Assembly (NCBI GenBank): GCA_003991915.1
Contig: RQTK01000322.1
Location: 101,489 to 165,488, forward strand
DNA from: Elysia chlorotica
Lineage: Eukaryota > Mollusca > Gastropoda > Plakobranchidae
DNA length: 64,000 bases
Direction: 5' to 3'
Below, piece after piece: positions 1-12,042 of this stretch. A model generated the notes under the pieces. It searched no databases and was not told the DNA's origin. It saw only the letters and a program-made list of their open reading frames with translations. How positions within the stretch are numbered: the first letter of the stretch is position 1; each line of letters starts with the position of its first letter. Both the position numbers and the translations under genes were made by a program.

Positions 1-1049
1 ATAGCCTGATCCCACGTATGAAAACTCGTCAATTTTGGTAAACAAGAAAATCTAGAGACCAAAGTTCCAATGTTTCCAATTTAAAAAAATTACAACCAAG
101 TCTGAAGCATACACAAAAAGGAAGAGAAGAGGGAGTTTAAAGTAAACGAACTATGGAAGCCGCTCCTATGAGAGGATGAAGATCAAAGGAGATATTGACC
201 AAAGAAAAAATAAAATCCATTTGATAAAATTCACTAGATTTAGACTTGTTTTTCTTCTAAAAAACATTCACGGGATCACTAGATTTGGCAATAAGTCACT
301 AGCGCTGGCAAACCTGCTTGTTTGTTGTTGTCTCTTTTTTTTCGTTTTTTGTTTTTATTTTTGCTTTTTTTTGTTTTTTAATTTTTTTAAATTTTTTTTT
401 TGAAGAAAGAACTAGATCTATGGTGTATATAGCCGACAGGTCGAGAAAATATTCCGCGCTTTGGCACCTCTCACCTTTTCGTGACACGCGTTGGCATCAA
501 TACATGTACCGTATAATAGATCTAAGTGTAAACCGAACCAAAAAAACTGTTTTTGATTACCTTGCTCTTGTCACCGAAATCCCCAACTTTCACGGTTGGT
601 ACAAGCAAACATTTGGTTCACATTCATCCTGAATTTTTTATTCCAGACAATTGTATATGTTAATCTTCAAGGCTGGATACCGTTACAAAATACTGTCATA
701 TTATCGTGTTGGCTTGTCCGTTGCACCAGACGTAACCCCCCGCACGATTCACCTGTCTTGGACTAGCCGTACTGTTCCTCTCTCCGGGTTTAACGTCTCC
801 TAGGTTCCCCTAGGGGATTCAGGGCTATCCTTACTGCCTGGGTGGGCCTCTTTTATAGCCAACCGCTGATGTCATTCACCCTTCCTCTTACCGCTTTGCC
901 TGTTCTTCCCTCTGTGCTTAGTGTTTGCTCCCAGAACGTGTTTTTCTAAACTAAGCCAGTATGGTTTAATTTTGAGTTCATGTCGTAAAAACGAGTATGT
1001 CATGGTTTCTCTTGTATGCTATCCGTATCATTCTGAGCATTTTTAGACA

Positions 1050-1290
1050 CCAATGCAGTGGCGCTGGGGCAGGAGCGCCGGCCTCTCTCTCAGCAAGTGT
1101 TGGCGTCAAGCACCACAATCACCACTTGGTTTGTCTACCGTCTGGTTGGGTCCATGACAGTACATGTATAATGTGAGTTCATCTTCATGACCAACCAAGT
1201 CCCGGGTAGGCCTACCCGCGCCGGTATCCTGTCGCCATGTGGGATATTTCTTGAGATTAAGGATGCGTTAAACCACGGGCCAGCTTCCCT
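1050..1290 (+). mobile_element. Degraded tRNA-derived SINE
   Basis: At about 1061-1085 there is a box A-like stretch (TGGCGCTGGGGCAGGAGCG) with the 'GGAGCGCCGGCCTC' order seen in tRNA-like SINE heads. A GC-rich body follows, and a tail near 1261 contains GGATGCGTTAAACC, resembling conserved molluscan SINE tails. Box B is not intact, so the copy is probably old and inactive. Family assignment is from motif memory only. Confidence 0.4.
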
Positions 1291-1413
1291 TTCTCCGACC
1301 ATAATCATGAGGCCAGCTCTTCTAAACTTGTTTCCCTTAGAAGTTTGAGCGACTCAAATGCTATGTTTTTAAGATGACAGTGAGAACAGGGAGAGGGGAA
1401 ATGTTTGAGGAAA

Positions 1414-1416
<3 letters not shown>

Positions 1417-1444
<28 letters not shown>
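1417..1444. repeat. Poly-G tract
   Basis: A nearly pure run of about 28 G. Such tracts can form G-quadruplexes and are a common source of assembly error. No gene is associated with it. Confidence 0.9.
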
Positions 1445-1445
<1 letters not shown>

Positions 1446-2740
1446 GGCGTCAGTGAAAAGTATGGTCTGAACGATTTTTTATGATTTGTTCAAACTTTTC
1501 TCCATATTGAAAAGCTGCCAGGTCAAGCTTACTTCCTGCGCACAGGGAGGGATTTCCGAAAATGTATTATTTATAAATTAGAGTTAGTATCTAAGTCGAT
1601 TTCACGGAGCTGCTGAATACGAATTCCAAAGGGGGGAATCGCATTCAGTGAAGATTGGAATTTTTCTACATATCTTGTATGGAAAACAGGGTGAAAAGCA
1701 GAACTGCCAGTGTGTGATTTTACATGAAGATTAAAGACATGTTGTAACTAGTAAGGATAGTTTGTTTCTTCTTTTTACAAGGATGGTTCGTCTGCAGCTA
1801 CGTAAAGGCTTTCTACCGTGGTGGTACGAAAGGCTCCGAGTCCGAGGCTGAGAGTGGTGGTAACCCCGCGGCGCTTTGAAGGCCGCCCGACGGCCAGATG
1901 ACCAGTCTGGATCTGGCACGGGTGACTGGGTGTGAAAAAAAACGGGTTGTAGTTGAGGCATACATGTATCTGTTCGCCAAATAAACTGATGCTCTGAGTG
2001 TTGCGCTGTTATCGCTGACATTTTTTTTCAATTATATCTATAACTAAATTTCATTAAACTATATAATTATTTATATTAGTATTACGCTGAAAAGTTGGTT
2101 GATTTCACAATCGTGTGTGTTTCTGCCTTTTGATTTTATTAAATAAGTAATCTTTAATTGCTAATCGTGTGTGTGTGTGGGGGGGGGGGGGAATAAAGTA
2201 GAAGCCAGTTATTACTTTCTTTCCGGCAGGTGATCGCAATGAAACTTATATAATTTTAAATAGCTGTCACAGTGGGTGTGGTATCTTTCAATTAGAATCC
2301 TTTTTTTAAATTTAATCTAATTACACGGAACAACATTCCTCCTGTGTGCATTGTCTCTTGACTGAAAGGCTTATGCGTTTATACACATGTATCAGCTGAG
2401 GATCGAAACGTTTGGCGTCCTACTTGTCGATCCAGAGCACTAATGCTAGAGATATCTGGCGCCCTATGTTGCTAAAAAAATGCCACCTTCAAATAAATGT
2501 TATGCCCCATAGGTTTCCTACATAGATAGGCAGAAAAAAAGGGGATGGGTGGAAAAAAAAAGCGGCGACACTAAATATTTGAACCTTTGACCTTCTGCTC
2601 CCCAACCACGAACACTCGAGACTCATCTATCTTTACGCCCCTGCTGAGCCAACGCTAATAATACAGATATTGAAATTTAATTAGATCTACAGACATTTTT
2701 GGCCACTTGCCGAGTATCGCACTGTCTGCTTCAGTATAAT

Positions 2741-2882
2741 GTGACCGGCTGAGACAGGAGTCATGGCATCCCCGCCCTGTCTCGTGTGTGGCAGCACATA
2801 AAATTGTCAGACGTTAGTCTTGGGGGCCGTCCACAATATAGCCTATATAGTGCTGATGTTGGACGTTAAACCAACTCAACAA
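2741..2882 (+). mobile_element. SINE tail, same family as the copy near 14690-14902
   Basis: The segment opens with GTGACCGGCTGAGACAGGAG and closes with TGATGTTGGACGTTAAACC followed by AACTCAAC. Both ends, and the middle 'CAATATAGCCTATATAGTGC', recur at 14803-14902, so the two are copies of one element. The tRNA-like head is missing here, so this copy is 5'-truncated or its head has decayed. Confidence 0.65.
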
Positions 2883-4294
2883 TTGCTTGAGAACGTAGGC
2901 CACGTGAGGCGGTAATGATCAAAGATTATCGAGCGAAGCACCGGCAACTACAGTACGTGTTGGCCTACTAATACATGTAGTACCATCAAAGAGATTCCCC
3001 TATAAATAAGAGTACCATCCACATAAACTCAGTAGCCTACATGGTAAAAGCGAGCCAATTGCAATTACAAGACCACAGCCACACAAATAGAACAGGTCTG
3101 GGTTCAACATGCAAATGCAATGTAGCCAGCGCCTGTTTCACACCAGTGTGTGTGTATCTCATCTGTCTGTCTTTGTGTCTCGTGAGGCGGCGTTTACACT
3201 TTTACTTCTATGTGAATCAGTCAAAGCATATCTTTCATCACCATCTTTGGTTCTTCCCCCTACTTCAATGGTTCAACACCGCCAGGTTACCCAAGATCTC
3301 TACGTGGGCCATCTTGCTCCTTCCTCAGCCCACTCCTTTCTTAGAGATCCAGGCTAGCATCAGTGATACAGTATAACCGCCATAATGTGACAGGGGGGCT
3401 GAGATTAGTGAGAATCCTCCAAACTGTTCAATAATTCATTGATTTCATTGGTTAATACAGTGGACCACGGATACAGTTTACATCTATGATGTACATGTAT
3501 AGCGATGTCAGCGGGCCAGCTCCCAAACTTTGTCACATACGAATAAGAGGTTTCATCACAGGCAAGGTCGTAGTAAAGACAAGAGATTTGAGTTTAACTT
3601 ATTGCTTTTAGTTTTGCTTTTGTTTTGGCTGTTGCTGTTTTTCTCACTTATTGAAAGTTTGAAAACAGCTTCGTTGTTTCCCGAAGTGAGTTCACCTCCT
3701 CCATTAGCTAAAATTTGGTTTCAAACAAAAAAAAAATTGTCCGCGTTCAATGAATAAGATTTGGCGTTAATCTTAAGTTTGAGTGAACATTTTCAAAAGA
3801 AGATGATGCCGCTCGAACATGGGAGACTGGGGGTGGATAAAAACTAGATTCAACTGAGACTTCCCGAAGAAACCTACAGACATACGTGTTCCAGTTTATC
3901 CCACTTGACGCTCGTCAATCATGAGCACAACCCAACTTCAAATGATACAGGTAACTGCACAGTTCCAACCTTCACCAAGATAAATGTACCAATAATGGAT
4001 CTGTTAGGTATATGGATCTGTATGTGTGTGTGTGTTTGTGGCGTTTTGGTCTGAACAGTCACATTAACAAAGTGTTTACGCTAATGCGCCACACAGCGGT
4101 ACACATACTAATTTGCCATGTGCAGTAGATTTACGTCTGAGAGAAACCACACTTCTGCTATTTCAGATACAGGCACTCCTTAACAACGTTACAACACACC
4201 TAGACCAAGTTCGTTGTCCCATTATTTTTCAGTAATCGAGAGTTGTGCTGCATTACTAAATTAGGGATCACGATTTAGCACCGCCCGGTGAAAA

Positions 4295-4296
<2 letters not shown>

Positions 4297-4390
<94 letters not shown>
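4297..4390. repeat. GA microsatellite
   Basis: About 94 bases of nearly pure GA dinucleotide repeat, with one GGCA interruption near 4325. It creates a spurious Arg-Glu reading frame on the + strand. Confidence 0.95.
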
Positions 4391-4393
<3 letters not shown>

Positions 4394-4859
4394 ACAGAGG
4401 CGCACGTGGCTGTGTCGGGCCGCACCTACCAGTACCACTACCAGACAGCATTGGCGACAGAGTTCAATTTTCAAACAAAGATTTTACACCCCCCACCCTC
4501 AGACACCCGCGCTGGCTAGATCATAGATGCGTCTCTATAGTTCGACTCTTTGAGCAAGCTCACAAACAAAAGGGAGTGGCGGCACGGAACCTACGGCTGA
4601 TCACTCAGTGCGCACACATACACATCCCCATCCAGTCATTTTTTGCATGTCGAGCATGCTTGTGTATGATCTCTCTACAAATTTGACACGCAGTCACCTA
4701 TACACGTGTACTTCACTACGCCTGAGTTTTCCCATAGCTCTGTATTTGCTGAAATCTCTGAAAATCCAAACCACTACTCGACTTCATGAGAAATGAAATG
4801 AAAACAGCTGTTAGTGTTATCTGCATTAAAAACAACTCTGGAAGGAAGTGAAACTCTTC

Positions 4860-4865
4860 TTTATT
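4860..4865 (-). promoter_or_regulatory. Candidate polyadenylation signal of the PIP-box gene
   Basis: Read on the minus strand this is AATAAA, about 0.9 kb downstream of the stop codon at 5768-5770. Further TTTATT matches lie nearby (about 4878 and 5214), so the true site is not fixed by sequence alone. Confidence 0.35.
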
Positions 4866-5479
4866 CTATAGGAATGGTTTCGATTTATTAAGCGGTGTAT
4901 AGAAGCTTTAGTCAGCCATAAAATAAACCCTCTTTTAGGATTGGCCGCAACACCAACGTCCGATTTAACAGCGGTAAACAAGTCTAGGGTTAAACTTTCC
5001 AACAGAACAAAAGATTAAAGAGATTCATAAAAAACTCTTTCACTGAAAATTTTAAAGAAATTTTAATAAGTCAGTCAGGATTTCAAAAGTGTAAATAGAT
5101 TCCTACAACCTTATGAAATAACACTTTGCGTATAACCATCTATCATCAGAAATACACATACAGTGCATGGAACAGTAGGCTGTAGGTATATTATACAAAA
5201 ACCAAAGCATCACTTTATTAGCTTCACATCCTAAAGAATCCAATATGAAAATGCACTAGCTGAGATTCAAAAGTTGGAGTTTGACCTCCTGCTTGTCATT
5301 TCACAGCACTAACCACAGTACTTCATGATAAAGCAGGCTAATCAAATATCACTGTCGATGGTGTGTTGCGTTATGTGTGAAGGGATCCAGCTAGTTTTGC
5401 GAGGGCCATCATATTTTAATACAGTTCAAAATAGCTTGCACAGGAAAAATAGCCCGAAAGCTGTAACATGTTAAGTTAC

Positions 5480-5752
5480 ACACAGTGAAGCCAGAAGCTT
5501 TCCTTGATGAATAGATCATTTGTACACAATGTGAAGCCAGAAGCTTTCCTTGATGAATAGATCATTTGCACACAATATGAAGCCAGAAGCTTTCCTTGAT
5601 GAATAGATCATTTGCACACAATATGAAGCCAGAAGCTTTCCTTGATGAATAGATCATTTGTACACAATATGAAGCCAGAAGCTTTCCTTGATGAATAGAT
5701 CATTTGTACACAATGTGCAGCCAGAAGCCTTCCTTGATGAATAGATCATTTG
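5480..5752. repeat. 46-bp minisatellite in the probable 3' UTR of the PIP-box gene
   Basis: Six tandem copies of a 46-bp unit start at 5487, 5533, 5579, 5625, 5671 and 5717. Each begins GAAGCCAGAAGC and runs through GATGAATAGATCATTTG. The first five are nearly identical and the sixth begins CAGCCAGAAGCC. The array starts only 16 bases downstream (minus strand) of the stop codon of the minus-strand gene, so it would be transcribed as 3' UTR. Confidence 0.9.
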
Positions 5753-5767
5753 AGCGAGATGAAGCTG

Positions 5768-6719
5768 TCAGGATGCGGCAGGCTGGAAATACTTGCTTAT
5801 GTCCTCTTGCTGGCTGCTAGGCATCGCATTCACAATCTAAGAGAATAGATAACATAGAGAGGAATACAAAAACTAGTGGTACTTGCACTAATTCACATCA
5901 TCATCACCAATGTTGCAACTAGAGGTAGAATCAATACACATTTAAAACAATCTGGAAATAATATTAATACATGTAACACAACAATGTATAGGGTTAAGCA
6001 TTTTTTTTAATAAGACAGTGAAGCAAATTTTAACACTTCTAGTAGGATACTATTCCAAACTTTGGATCATGCAAGGCTAAAAAAACACTTTCAACAAAAC
6101 ATTACAAATTCATTACAGACATTGAAAGACTGATATTATAAGCAGAAAATCTTAATAATCTTACAAGCTAAAAAAAATAAATAAAATCAGAAAGATACTT
6201 TGGTGAAATATAGTATAAAGATTAAAAACAAAAAAAATGCCAATTTATAGTCCTTATTCTCTGTTAAACAGGTAGAACAGTGCAGAAACTTAAGCATAGG
6301 AGTTGTGTGTTGTTGTTTTTTCTTCTTGTGATTAATTTTGCACAAAGGTTTTGGATTAACAGCAGTTTATAAATTCTATTTTTTGGAAGACCACTTAGAA
6401 TTAGATGTATATATTGCAATTAACTAATTTGGAAAGAAACAGTGATGTTACATTGGTTGTTAAACAATGGCGTATATTGCTAATTTTTCTTGTTCGGAAA
6501 ATAATATTAATTTTACACAGATGGCTAATTAATGGTGATACATGTATTGACAATTCTGTATCTAAGAATTTAAGATGGTGCCCAGGTTTTTAAATTCACT
6601 TGACATTTTAACTAGGTGGTCATTTACATACATTTGTGGTGGACTGATTTTGTGTGTAATAAAGAGAATGAAATAAAGAGCATGACTTCTGTTTTATCAT
6701 CATAATAGTAATAATAATG

Positions 6720-6753
<34 letters not shown>

Positions 6754-7521
6754 TAATAATAATAATAATAATATAATACATGTAACACAACAATGTATAG
6801 GATTAAGCATTTTTTTAATGAGACAGTGAGGCAAATTTTCGCACTTCTAGTGGGATACTATTCCATACTTTGGATCCTGCATGGCTAAGCTCTTTCACCA
6901 TAACTTTCCAGGTTCATTACAGGCATTGTAAGACTGGTGTTATCAGCAGATGATCTTGATGATCTTACAGGCTAATTGAAATGTATAAGCTCCGACAGAT
7001 ACTTTGGTGACATATTGTATGAAGATTTAAAACAGAACAATGCCAATTTATGTCCTTATTCTCTGTTTGACAGGTAGCCAGTGCAGGAACTTAAGCATAG
7101 GAGTTGTGTGTTGTTGTTTTTTCTTCTTGTGATTAATTTTGCACAAAGGTTTTGGATTAACAGCAGTTTATAAATTCTATTTTTTGGAAGACCACTTAGA
7201 ATTAGATGTATATTGCAATTATCTATTGGAAAGAAACAGTGATGTTACAAGCTGCTCATTACATTGGTTGTTAAACAATGGCGTATATTGCTAATTTGTC
7301 TTGTTCGGGAAATAATATTAATTTTACACAGATGGCTAATTAATGGTGATATTGACAATTCTGTATCTAAGATGGTGCCCAGGGTTTTAAATTCACTTGG
7401 CATTTTAAGGAGATGGTCGTTCACATAAAATTGCTCTGGACTTTTTTTGTGTTTTGGATTTAATATGAGCATAACTTCTGTTAAATCATTTCATTTCAAT
7501 TTATTAATAATAATAATGATA

Positions 7522-7606
<85 letters not shown>

Positions 7607-10600
7607 TGAATCACTTATGAAAAACATGTAAGTACACATTGTAATCACCTGACTGAGCTGTAGTGTTGAGGAGTTTGAGCGAGGGCAGACGTAGCACAGA
7701 AGTTTCTCCGGATGCATGTCCAGCTGACAGAAGCAGTGCCTCATGGGAGATTTTGTTCCATCTGAATAAAGTGAAGAGCAAACAGCAGGGTCAAGTGATG
7801 GTTGAAAACATGTGGATCCTTTTTCAACTTGTATGCTAGAGCATCAGTGAAGAATAACATGGAATTATTAAGGTAGATTGCTTTGTCCTTCTGAATGTAT
7901 CAGGTATGTCACTCAGTATTTCTCTCTTAGCTATTTCCTCAGGTTTGTTCCTGCCTCCCTGTCCTTTTTGGAACTGTTTGGTGTTGGGACTTTAAGTTAT
8001 CCTGATGTGTAGCTTCTTTTCTTCCCATCAAAAATAAGTTAGTAGATTGCATGAAAAATAAAATAGTCAATTTGCAGCTGCTTTGTTCATTTAATTATTT
8101 AATTTGATTTGAATAGATACATGATACAATTTGCCACACATTGTTGCACCTCTTGCAAATATTTCACACAACTGTTCATAGGGACAGTCCAATACAGACA
8201 CTTGTGACTTATATAATGGGGACAGGCCAATACAGACACTAATATAATGGGGACAGTTCAATACAGGCACTTGTGACTTAATATAATGGGGACAGTTCAA
8301 TACAGGCACTTGTGACTAATTATATAATGGGGACAGTTCAATACAGGCACTTGTGACTAATATAATGGGGAAAGTTCAATACAGACATTTGTGACTTATA
8401 TAATGGGGAAAGTTCAATACAGGCACTTGTGACTAATAATATAATGGGGACAGTTCAATACAGACACTTGTGACTAATAATATAATGGGGAAAGTTCAAT
8501 ACAGAAACGTGTGACTAATACAATGGGGACAGTTCAATACAGACACTTGTGACTAATATAATGGGGAAAGTTCAATACAGACAGTTGTGACTAATATAAT
8601 TATACATATACCAAATTTTAAAAGATATCCAGAAAAAGAAAAACAAAAAAGGTTAAAGAAAGAATCAATAAGAATGAAAAGATTTCCACAAGACATTGAA
8701 CTTGCAGGTTTCGTTTTGTTTAGCTCACCATTTATCCTGGACCTTTTCTGACTTGCCAGGAAAATATCTTCCTCTGGTTGTGGCTTAAAGGTACATGCTA
8801 TTCGAACTGTTTCCCCTGGAACATAGAAACACCATTTAATCCGCTAGGAGCTTACTCATCTACGAGGAGCATCAAACAATGTAAAACAAATTTTCTACCT
8901 CAGCACCTTTGGTCGTCTTAATACTATTCTCTTGAGATCCACTCAACTTTGAGCTGCCAAAATCAATAAAAAAAATTTGGCAATTAAAAACTCAAAGTAT
9001 AAAACCAGGCTAAAGAATGCTCTTGAAAATACATTGCATATTTCTGACCCTGCATATTTTTGTTATTTGAAACGGCAAAATTTGCAAAAAATTTGCCACG
9101 AAAACTGCCAACATTTGCCACAAAATTTATCATAAATGCCTAAAACTGCCATAGAATTTGCCAAACAGTGTGGCGACATGATAAATGAAAACTTTTCTTT
9201 ACATCAGAGCTAGCTTTGTAAACTCAGGGGCCTTTTTTGTTTCTTTAAATTCCATATAAAACTATTTACCAATGCTTTTTATATACTAAATAAATATCAG
9301 TCCTAAAAAATTCACTCTGCAAAGTGACCAGGTTGTGAAACCGGGAAAAAGTCGGGAATACTAACTAAAACTGTTACCTGTAAGGACAAACTCTCGGCTT
9401 GGTGTTTTCTTCTTATTGTCCACATTCAAACTTCCAGCTTCATCCAAAGCAGTCTCTAAGGGAGATTTTATTAAGCTCAAGACTTCCTGGCAAAAACAAA
9501 ACAAAACCTTCCCATGATTATCAGTACATGTGTATCACAAGAACCTAAAGAGAATCGAAATATCACAAAACAGAACTCTTAGATTATCACTTAGTGCAGA
9601 TACAATATCATTATCAATTTGTAAGAAGTCCTTGAGAAATTTTGCTCCTCAGAGTTGTTGGAAAAGTCTTTGCCTGGGCCATCTTGACCTGCCTCGAGAA
9701 GCGGACATCCGGACAGAACGCGTCTACCCTGAGGGAGGTTTTATCTTGGTCAGTAGTGAATATGATCTGCTCTCTTTGCTAACTTAATTCACTGGAAACT
9801 CAGAGAGTAACAGATGTTCCTGTATATCGCCTTTATTGGCCTAACCGAGGAGTTTGATCTAGTCAGCAAAGACGTAGTTTTCAAAATCTTCCTCAAGATT
9901 GGATGCCCACCAAAAGAGCAGAACCTGGTAGAAGCATTGTACTCCAATGTGAAGGGAAAGTGCAGGTTAATGTGCGTTTCTGAGAGCCTTTTGACATACA
10001 AGGCAATGTGAAGCAAGACTGAGTCCTTGCCCTTACACACTTTGAGAGAGCTTGCGACGGGGGACCGACTGGCACCAAACCTGCACACCAAAGATGTCTG
10101 CAAGAGAGACATGGAAGTTCTCGACATCAAAACAGAGTACCGGTACTGCAGATAACCGATCAAGATGAAAGAGTATCCTGTACATTGTATATACAATTCA
10201 AGTCAGAGGCAGAGGCAGAGACTGTCACCTTGGTGTCTACAGCTACAGCTACAAGAACCAATGTCTCTGCAAAGTAGACAGGGTTTTTCCATGATCAAGC
10301 TTAATCAACACATGCCTTCAAGGTCAACAAAGCTATCTGTCCACTCCTCCTCAAGAAAAACAAAACAAATGATGGCCTTATACAAATATGTGTATCAATA
10401 AAAAAATTCTAGTTGTTTGGTACCCAATATTACTTATTAGAAGCAATAATTTTTTATGAGATTTACAATCCCGAAATTCTGAGTGGAGAAGGATAGACGA
10501 GCTGAATTTTAGACAGCAGACTTTTAGTTCGCTAGTCTAGAGCCCTAAGAATTTCAAAACTATTAGTAGTGCAAAAAAACAAAAAAAAAACAAAAACAAA

Positions 10601-10904
10601 TGGTCATAGCCTACTGTCTAGTTGTGAAAAACAATCTCTAGCTATATAACAACATTTGTTTAGATGGAAGAACTTACATGCAAATGGCAGGACTGAAACC
10701 ATGAGCTTTGAAAACCGTTTCCTAAATGCGACTGGGTCAGAAAAGGCTGAAGATCAATATGGACAGCTCTTGATTCTTTGACCTGTAAAGTTAAGTTTTA
10801 AATTTATACAGCAAATGACGTCGAGTGGATTGATGAACAAGACAAACAGTTCATACAAAGAGACGTGGCAAAATGCAGTCCCGAATGTCACTACCGTGAG
10901 GCAT
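5768..10904 (-). CDS. Uncharacterised 176-residue protein with C-terminal PIP box (six coding exons)
   Basis: I do not recognise this gene. Six minus-strand coding segments join with consistent phases and canonical GT-AG sites: 10857-10904, 10678-10782, 9378-9486, 8729-8815, 7649-7761 and 5768-5836. The start is MPHGSDIRDC, with A at -3 of the ATG. The stop is TGA at 5768-5770. The protein is small, with a basic KRSR stretch near residue 112 and a Cys/His-containing segment (residues about 124-141) that is not a clear zinc finger. It ends QQEDISKYFQPAAS. QEDISKYF fits the PCNA-interacting (PIP) consensus Q-x-x-aliphatic-x-x-aromatic-aromatic exactly. A role at the replication fork or in DNA repair is inferred from that motif alone. 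The frame stays open upstream of the ATG to about 11075, so a longer N-terminus or another 5' exon is possible. It diverges from CEP192. Introns hold LINE relics and minisatellites. Confidence 0.6.
5956..7500 (-). mobile_element. Two tandem copies of a CR1/Jockey-type LINE 3' fragment
   Basis: Segments 5956-6708 and 6766-7500 are diverged copies of the same sequence, both oriented minus. In the second, minus-strand translation of 7472-7245 gives a stretch with FKTLGTILDTELSISPLISH and ISRTRQISNIRHCLTT. This is the region C-terminal to the reverse transcriptase palm in CR1/Jockey-like LINEs. Nearer the 3' end, SYGERA followed by a Trp-less PKLWNSLPL-like stretch is recognisable but broken by stops. 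An AAT microsatellite (6709-6773) lies exactly at the 3' end of the second copy, as expected for a simple-repeat LINE tail. Both are dead relics inside the last intron of the PIP-box gene. Confidence 0.65.
6709..6773. repeat. AAT microsatellite
   Basis: Trinucleotide AAT/ATA repeat with a few TGA interruptions, between the two LINE fragment copies. Confidence 0.9.
7501..7604. repeat. AAT microsatellite
   Basis: About 100 bases of AAT repeat abutting the 5' side of the second LINE fragment. On the minus strand it reads as a poly-Leu frame, which is not a gene. Confidence 0.95.
8179..8605. repeat. Minisatellite, unit about 38-41 bp, about 11 copies
   Basis: The unit reads GGGGACAGTTCAATACAG, then ACACTTGTGACTAATATAAT. 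Units vary in length through an extra TTA or AAT before ATAATGGGG, and some carry GGGGAAAG. The array lies in the intron of the PIP-box gene between the exons at 8729-8815 and 7649-7761. Confidence 0.9.
9655..10270 (+). mobile_element. Internally deleted non-LTR retrotransposon (LINE) relic
   Basis: Plus-strand translation shows pieces of an RT-encoding LINE in the expected order, but in shifting frames. First comes GKVFAWAIL and ERVYPE (RT fingers). Next are YIAFIGLTEEFDLVSKD and FKIFLKIGCPP (around catalytic motif A; the family usually has FIDLTKAFDLVSRD). Then there is a jump to KDVCKRDMEVLDI and GRDCH, typical of the C-terminal end. The segment with the catalytic YADD/FADD box is absent, so the copy cannot be active. 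It lies antisense in an intron of the PIP-box gene. Confidence 0.7.
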
Positions 10905-11449
10905 TTTTATAACAGGTGGTGAAACTCGCACACAAAAGCAAACAGCACAGTTTAAATACACCTTTGGTAAGAGGATACGCATATATCTTTTTAATGGTAT
11001 TAATTTGAAAGAAATCAGATTGCAATGTCGGGAGATATTACAGTGGGAACATGTTACATTCTCCCCCCCCCTCATCTAGTTCTAGGCCCTGGGCGTAGAC
11101 AGTAGAACTTCTCACCAAGACAAATTTTGACACAGACGATTCTCTGCAAACATGAAGGTCATTCATCTTGGCAAAATATATTTTTTTTTTTATCTTTCCT
11201 TGGACTTGCCCAATCCTTGAAATATTTAGATCTAGATCTAATCCATAGCCTTCTAATAAAATTTGCATATGAAAAAAGATCTAATATGGAATTCAATCAA
11301 TGAATGGCCAAGTCTACATGTTCTAGACTATCTACTAGAAATCTAGATTAGATCTAGAGTCTATGTTTGAAGAGATCTTGTCCAATTTTGCTTCTGTATA
11401 AATAATTAAGAGATACGCTAGCCAGGGCGAGGTCATGTCGTTTAACATA

Positions 11450-11998
11450 ATTATTTGGACACAGTACTTTTCAAGTTTTCAATGATTAGCATTTAAACCG
11501 TCCTGGCAGTTCAACTTCTGAAGTGAAAGTGAATTTAAACATATCGAAAGTAACAGAAAGTGGCTATGTATACTTATATTCATTATAATTCAAGAAAGCT
11601 GCCAGATTCCCTCAATCTAGTTGTGAATGTTGGCTTTAGCTCTGATCAGTATACTAGTTTATTTTCATTGCCTTAAAAATTTTAATCAATAAAACTTATT
11701 CCAATGAAAGGAGGCTCACATTATTGTTATTATTATTATTTTATTATTTTATTATTTTATATTATTATTACTGTTATTATTGTTATTGTTGTTGTTGTTG
11801 CTGTTGTTGTTGTTGTTGTTGTTGTTGCCGGAGGAATAGCTTTTTTAAATATTGTTCGGTTGCCGTATACATAGCCACTTTCTGTTACTTTCGATATGTT
11901 TAAATTCACTTTCACTTCATAAGTTTCATAAAATGTTGAACTGCCAGTGCCAGAACGGTTTAAATGCTAATCATTGAAAACTTGAAAAGTACTGTGTC

Positions 11999-11999
<1 letters not shown>
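11450..11999. repeat. Long inverted repeat (arms about 125-135 bp)
   Basis: The left arm (about 11459-11575) and right arm (about 11864-11999) are reverse complements. For example GACACAGTACTTTTCAAG at the outer left pairs with CTTGAAAAGTACTGTGTC at the outer right, and GTGGCTATGTATAC at the inner left pairs with GTATACATAGCCAC. Differences are mainly two short indels in the middle. The loop of about 290 bp carries TTA, GTT and GTTGTT simple repeats. This could be a foldback element or a recent inverted duplication. Confidence 0.85.
11728..11826. repeat. ATT/GTT microsatellite in the loop of the inverted repeat
   Basis: A TTATT-type repeat grades into a (GTT)n run ending at about 11826. A separate (TTA)n run follows the right arm at about 12000-12042. 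Confidence 0.9.

Positions 12000-12042
<43 letters not shown>

Larger units (their letters stand above)
1..4850. other. Intergenic region with SINE relics and simple repeats, no supportable gene
   Basis: I see no exon series with consistent splice phases on either strand. Open frames here are short or made of low-complexity sequence. The stretch holds a poly-G run (about 1417-1444), a GA microsatellite (4297-4390), a degraded tRNA-derived SINE near 1050-1290, and a SINE tail at 2741-2882. The rest is unassigned AT-rich sequence. Confidence 0.6.

Noticed and set aside
4288..4686. Arg-Glu repeat protein on the + strand
   Set aside because: Produced by a GA microsatellite; the part after the repeat has no recognisable protein character.
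8179..8605. CRISPR-like array
   Set aside because: This and the other arrays are head-to-tail minisatellites without unique spacers, in a eukaryotic genome.
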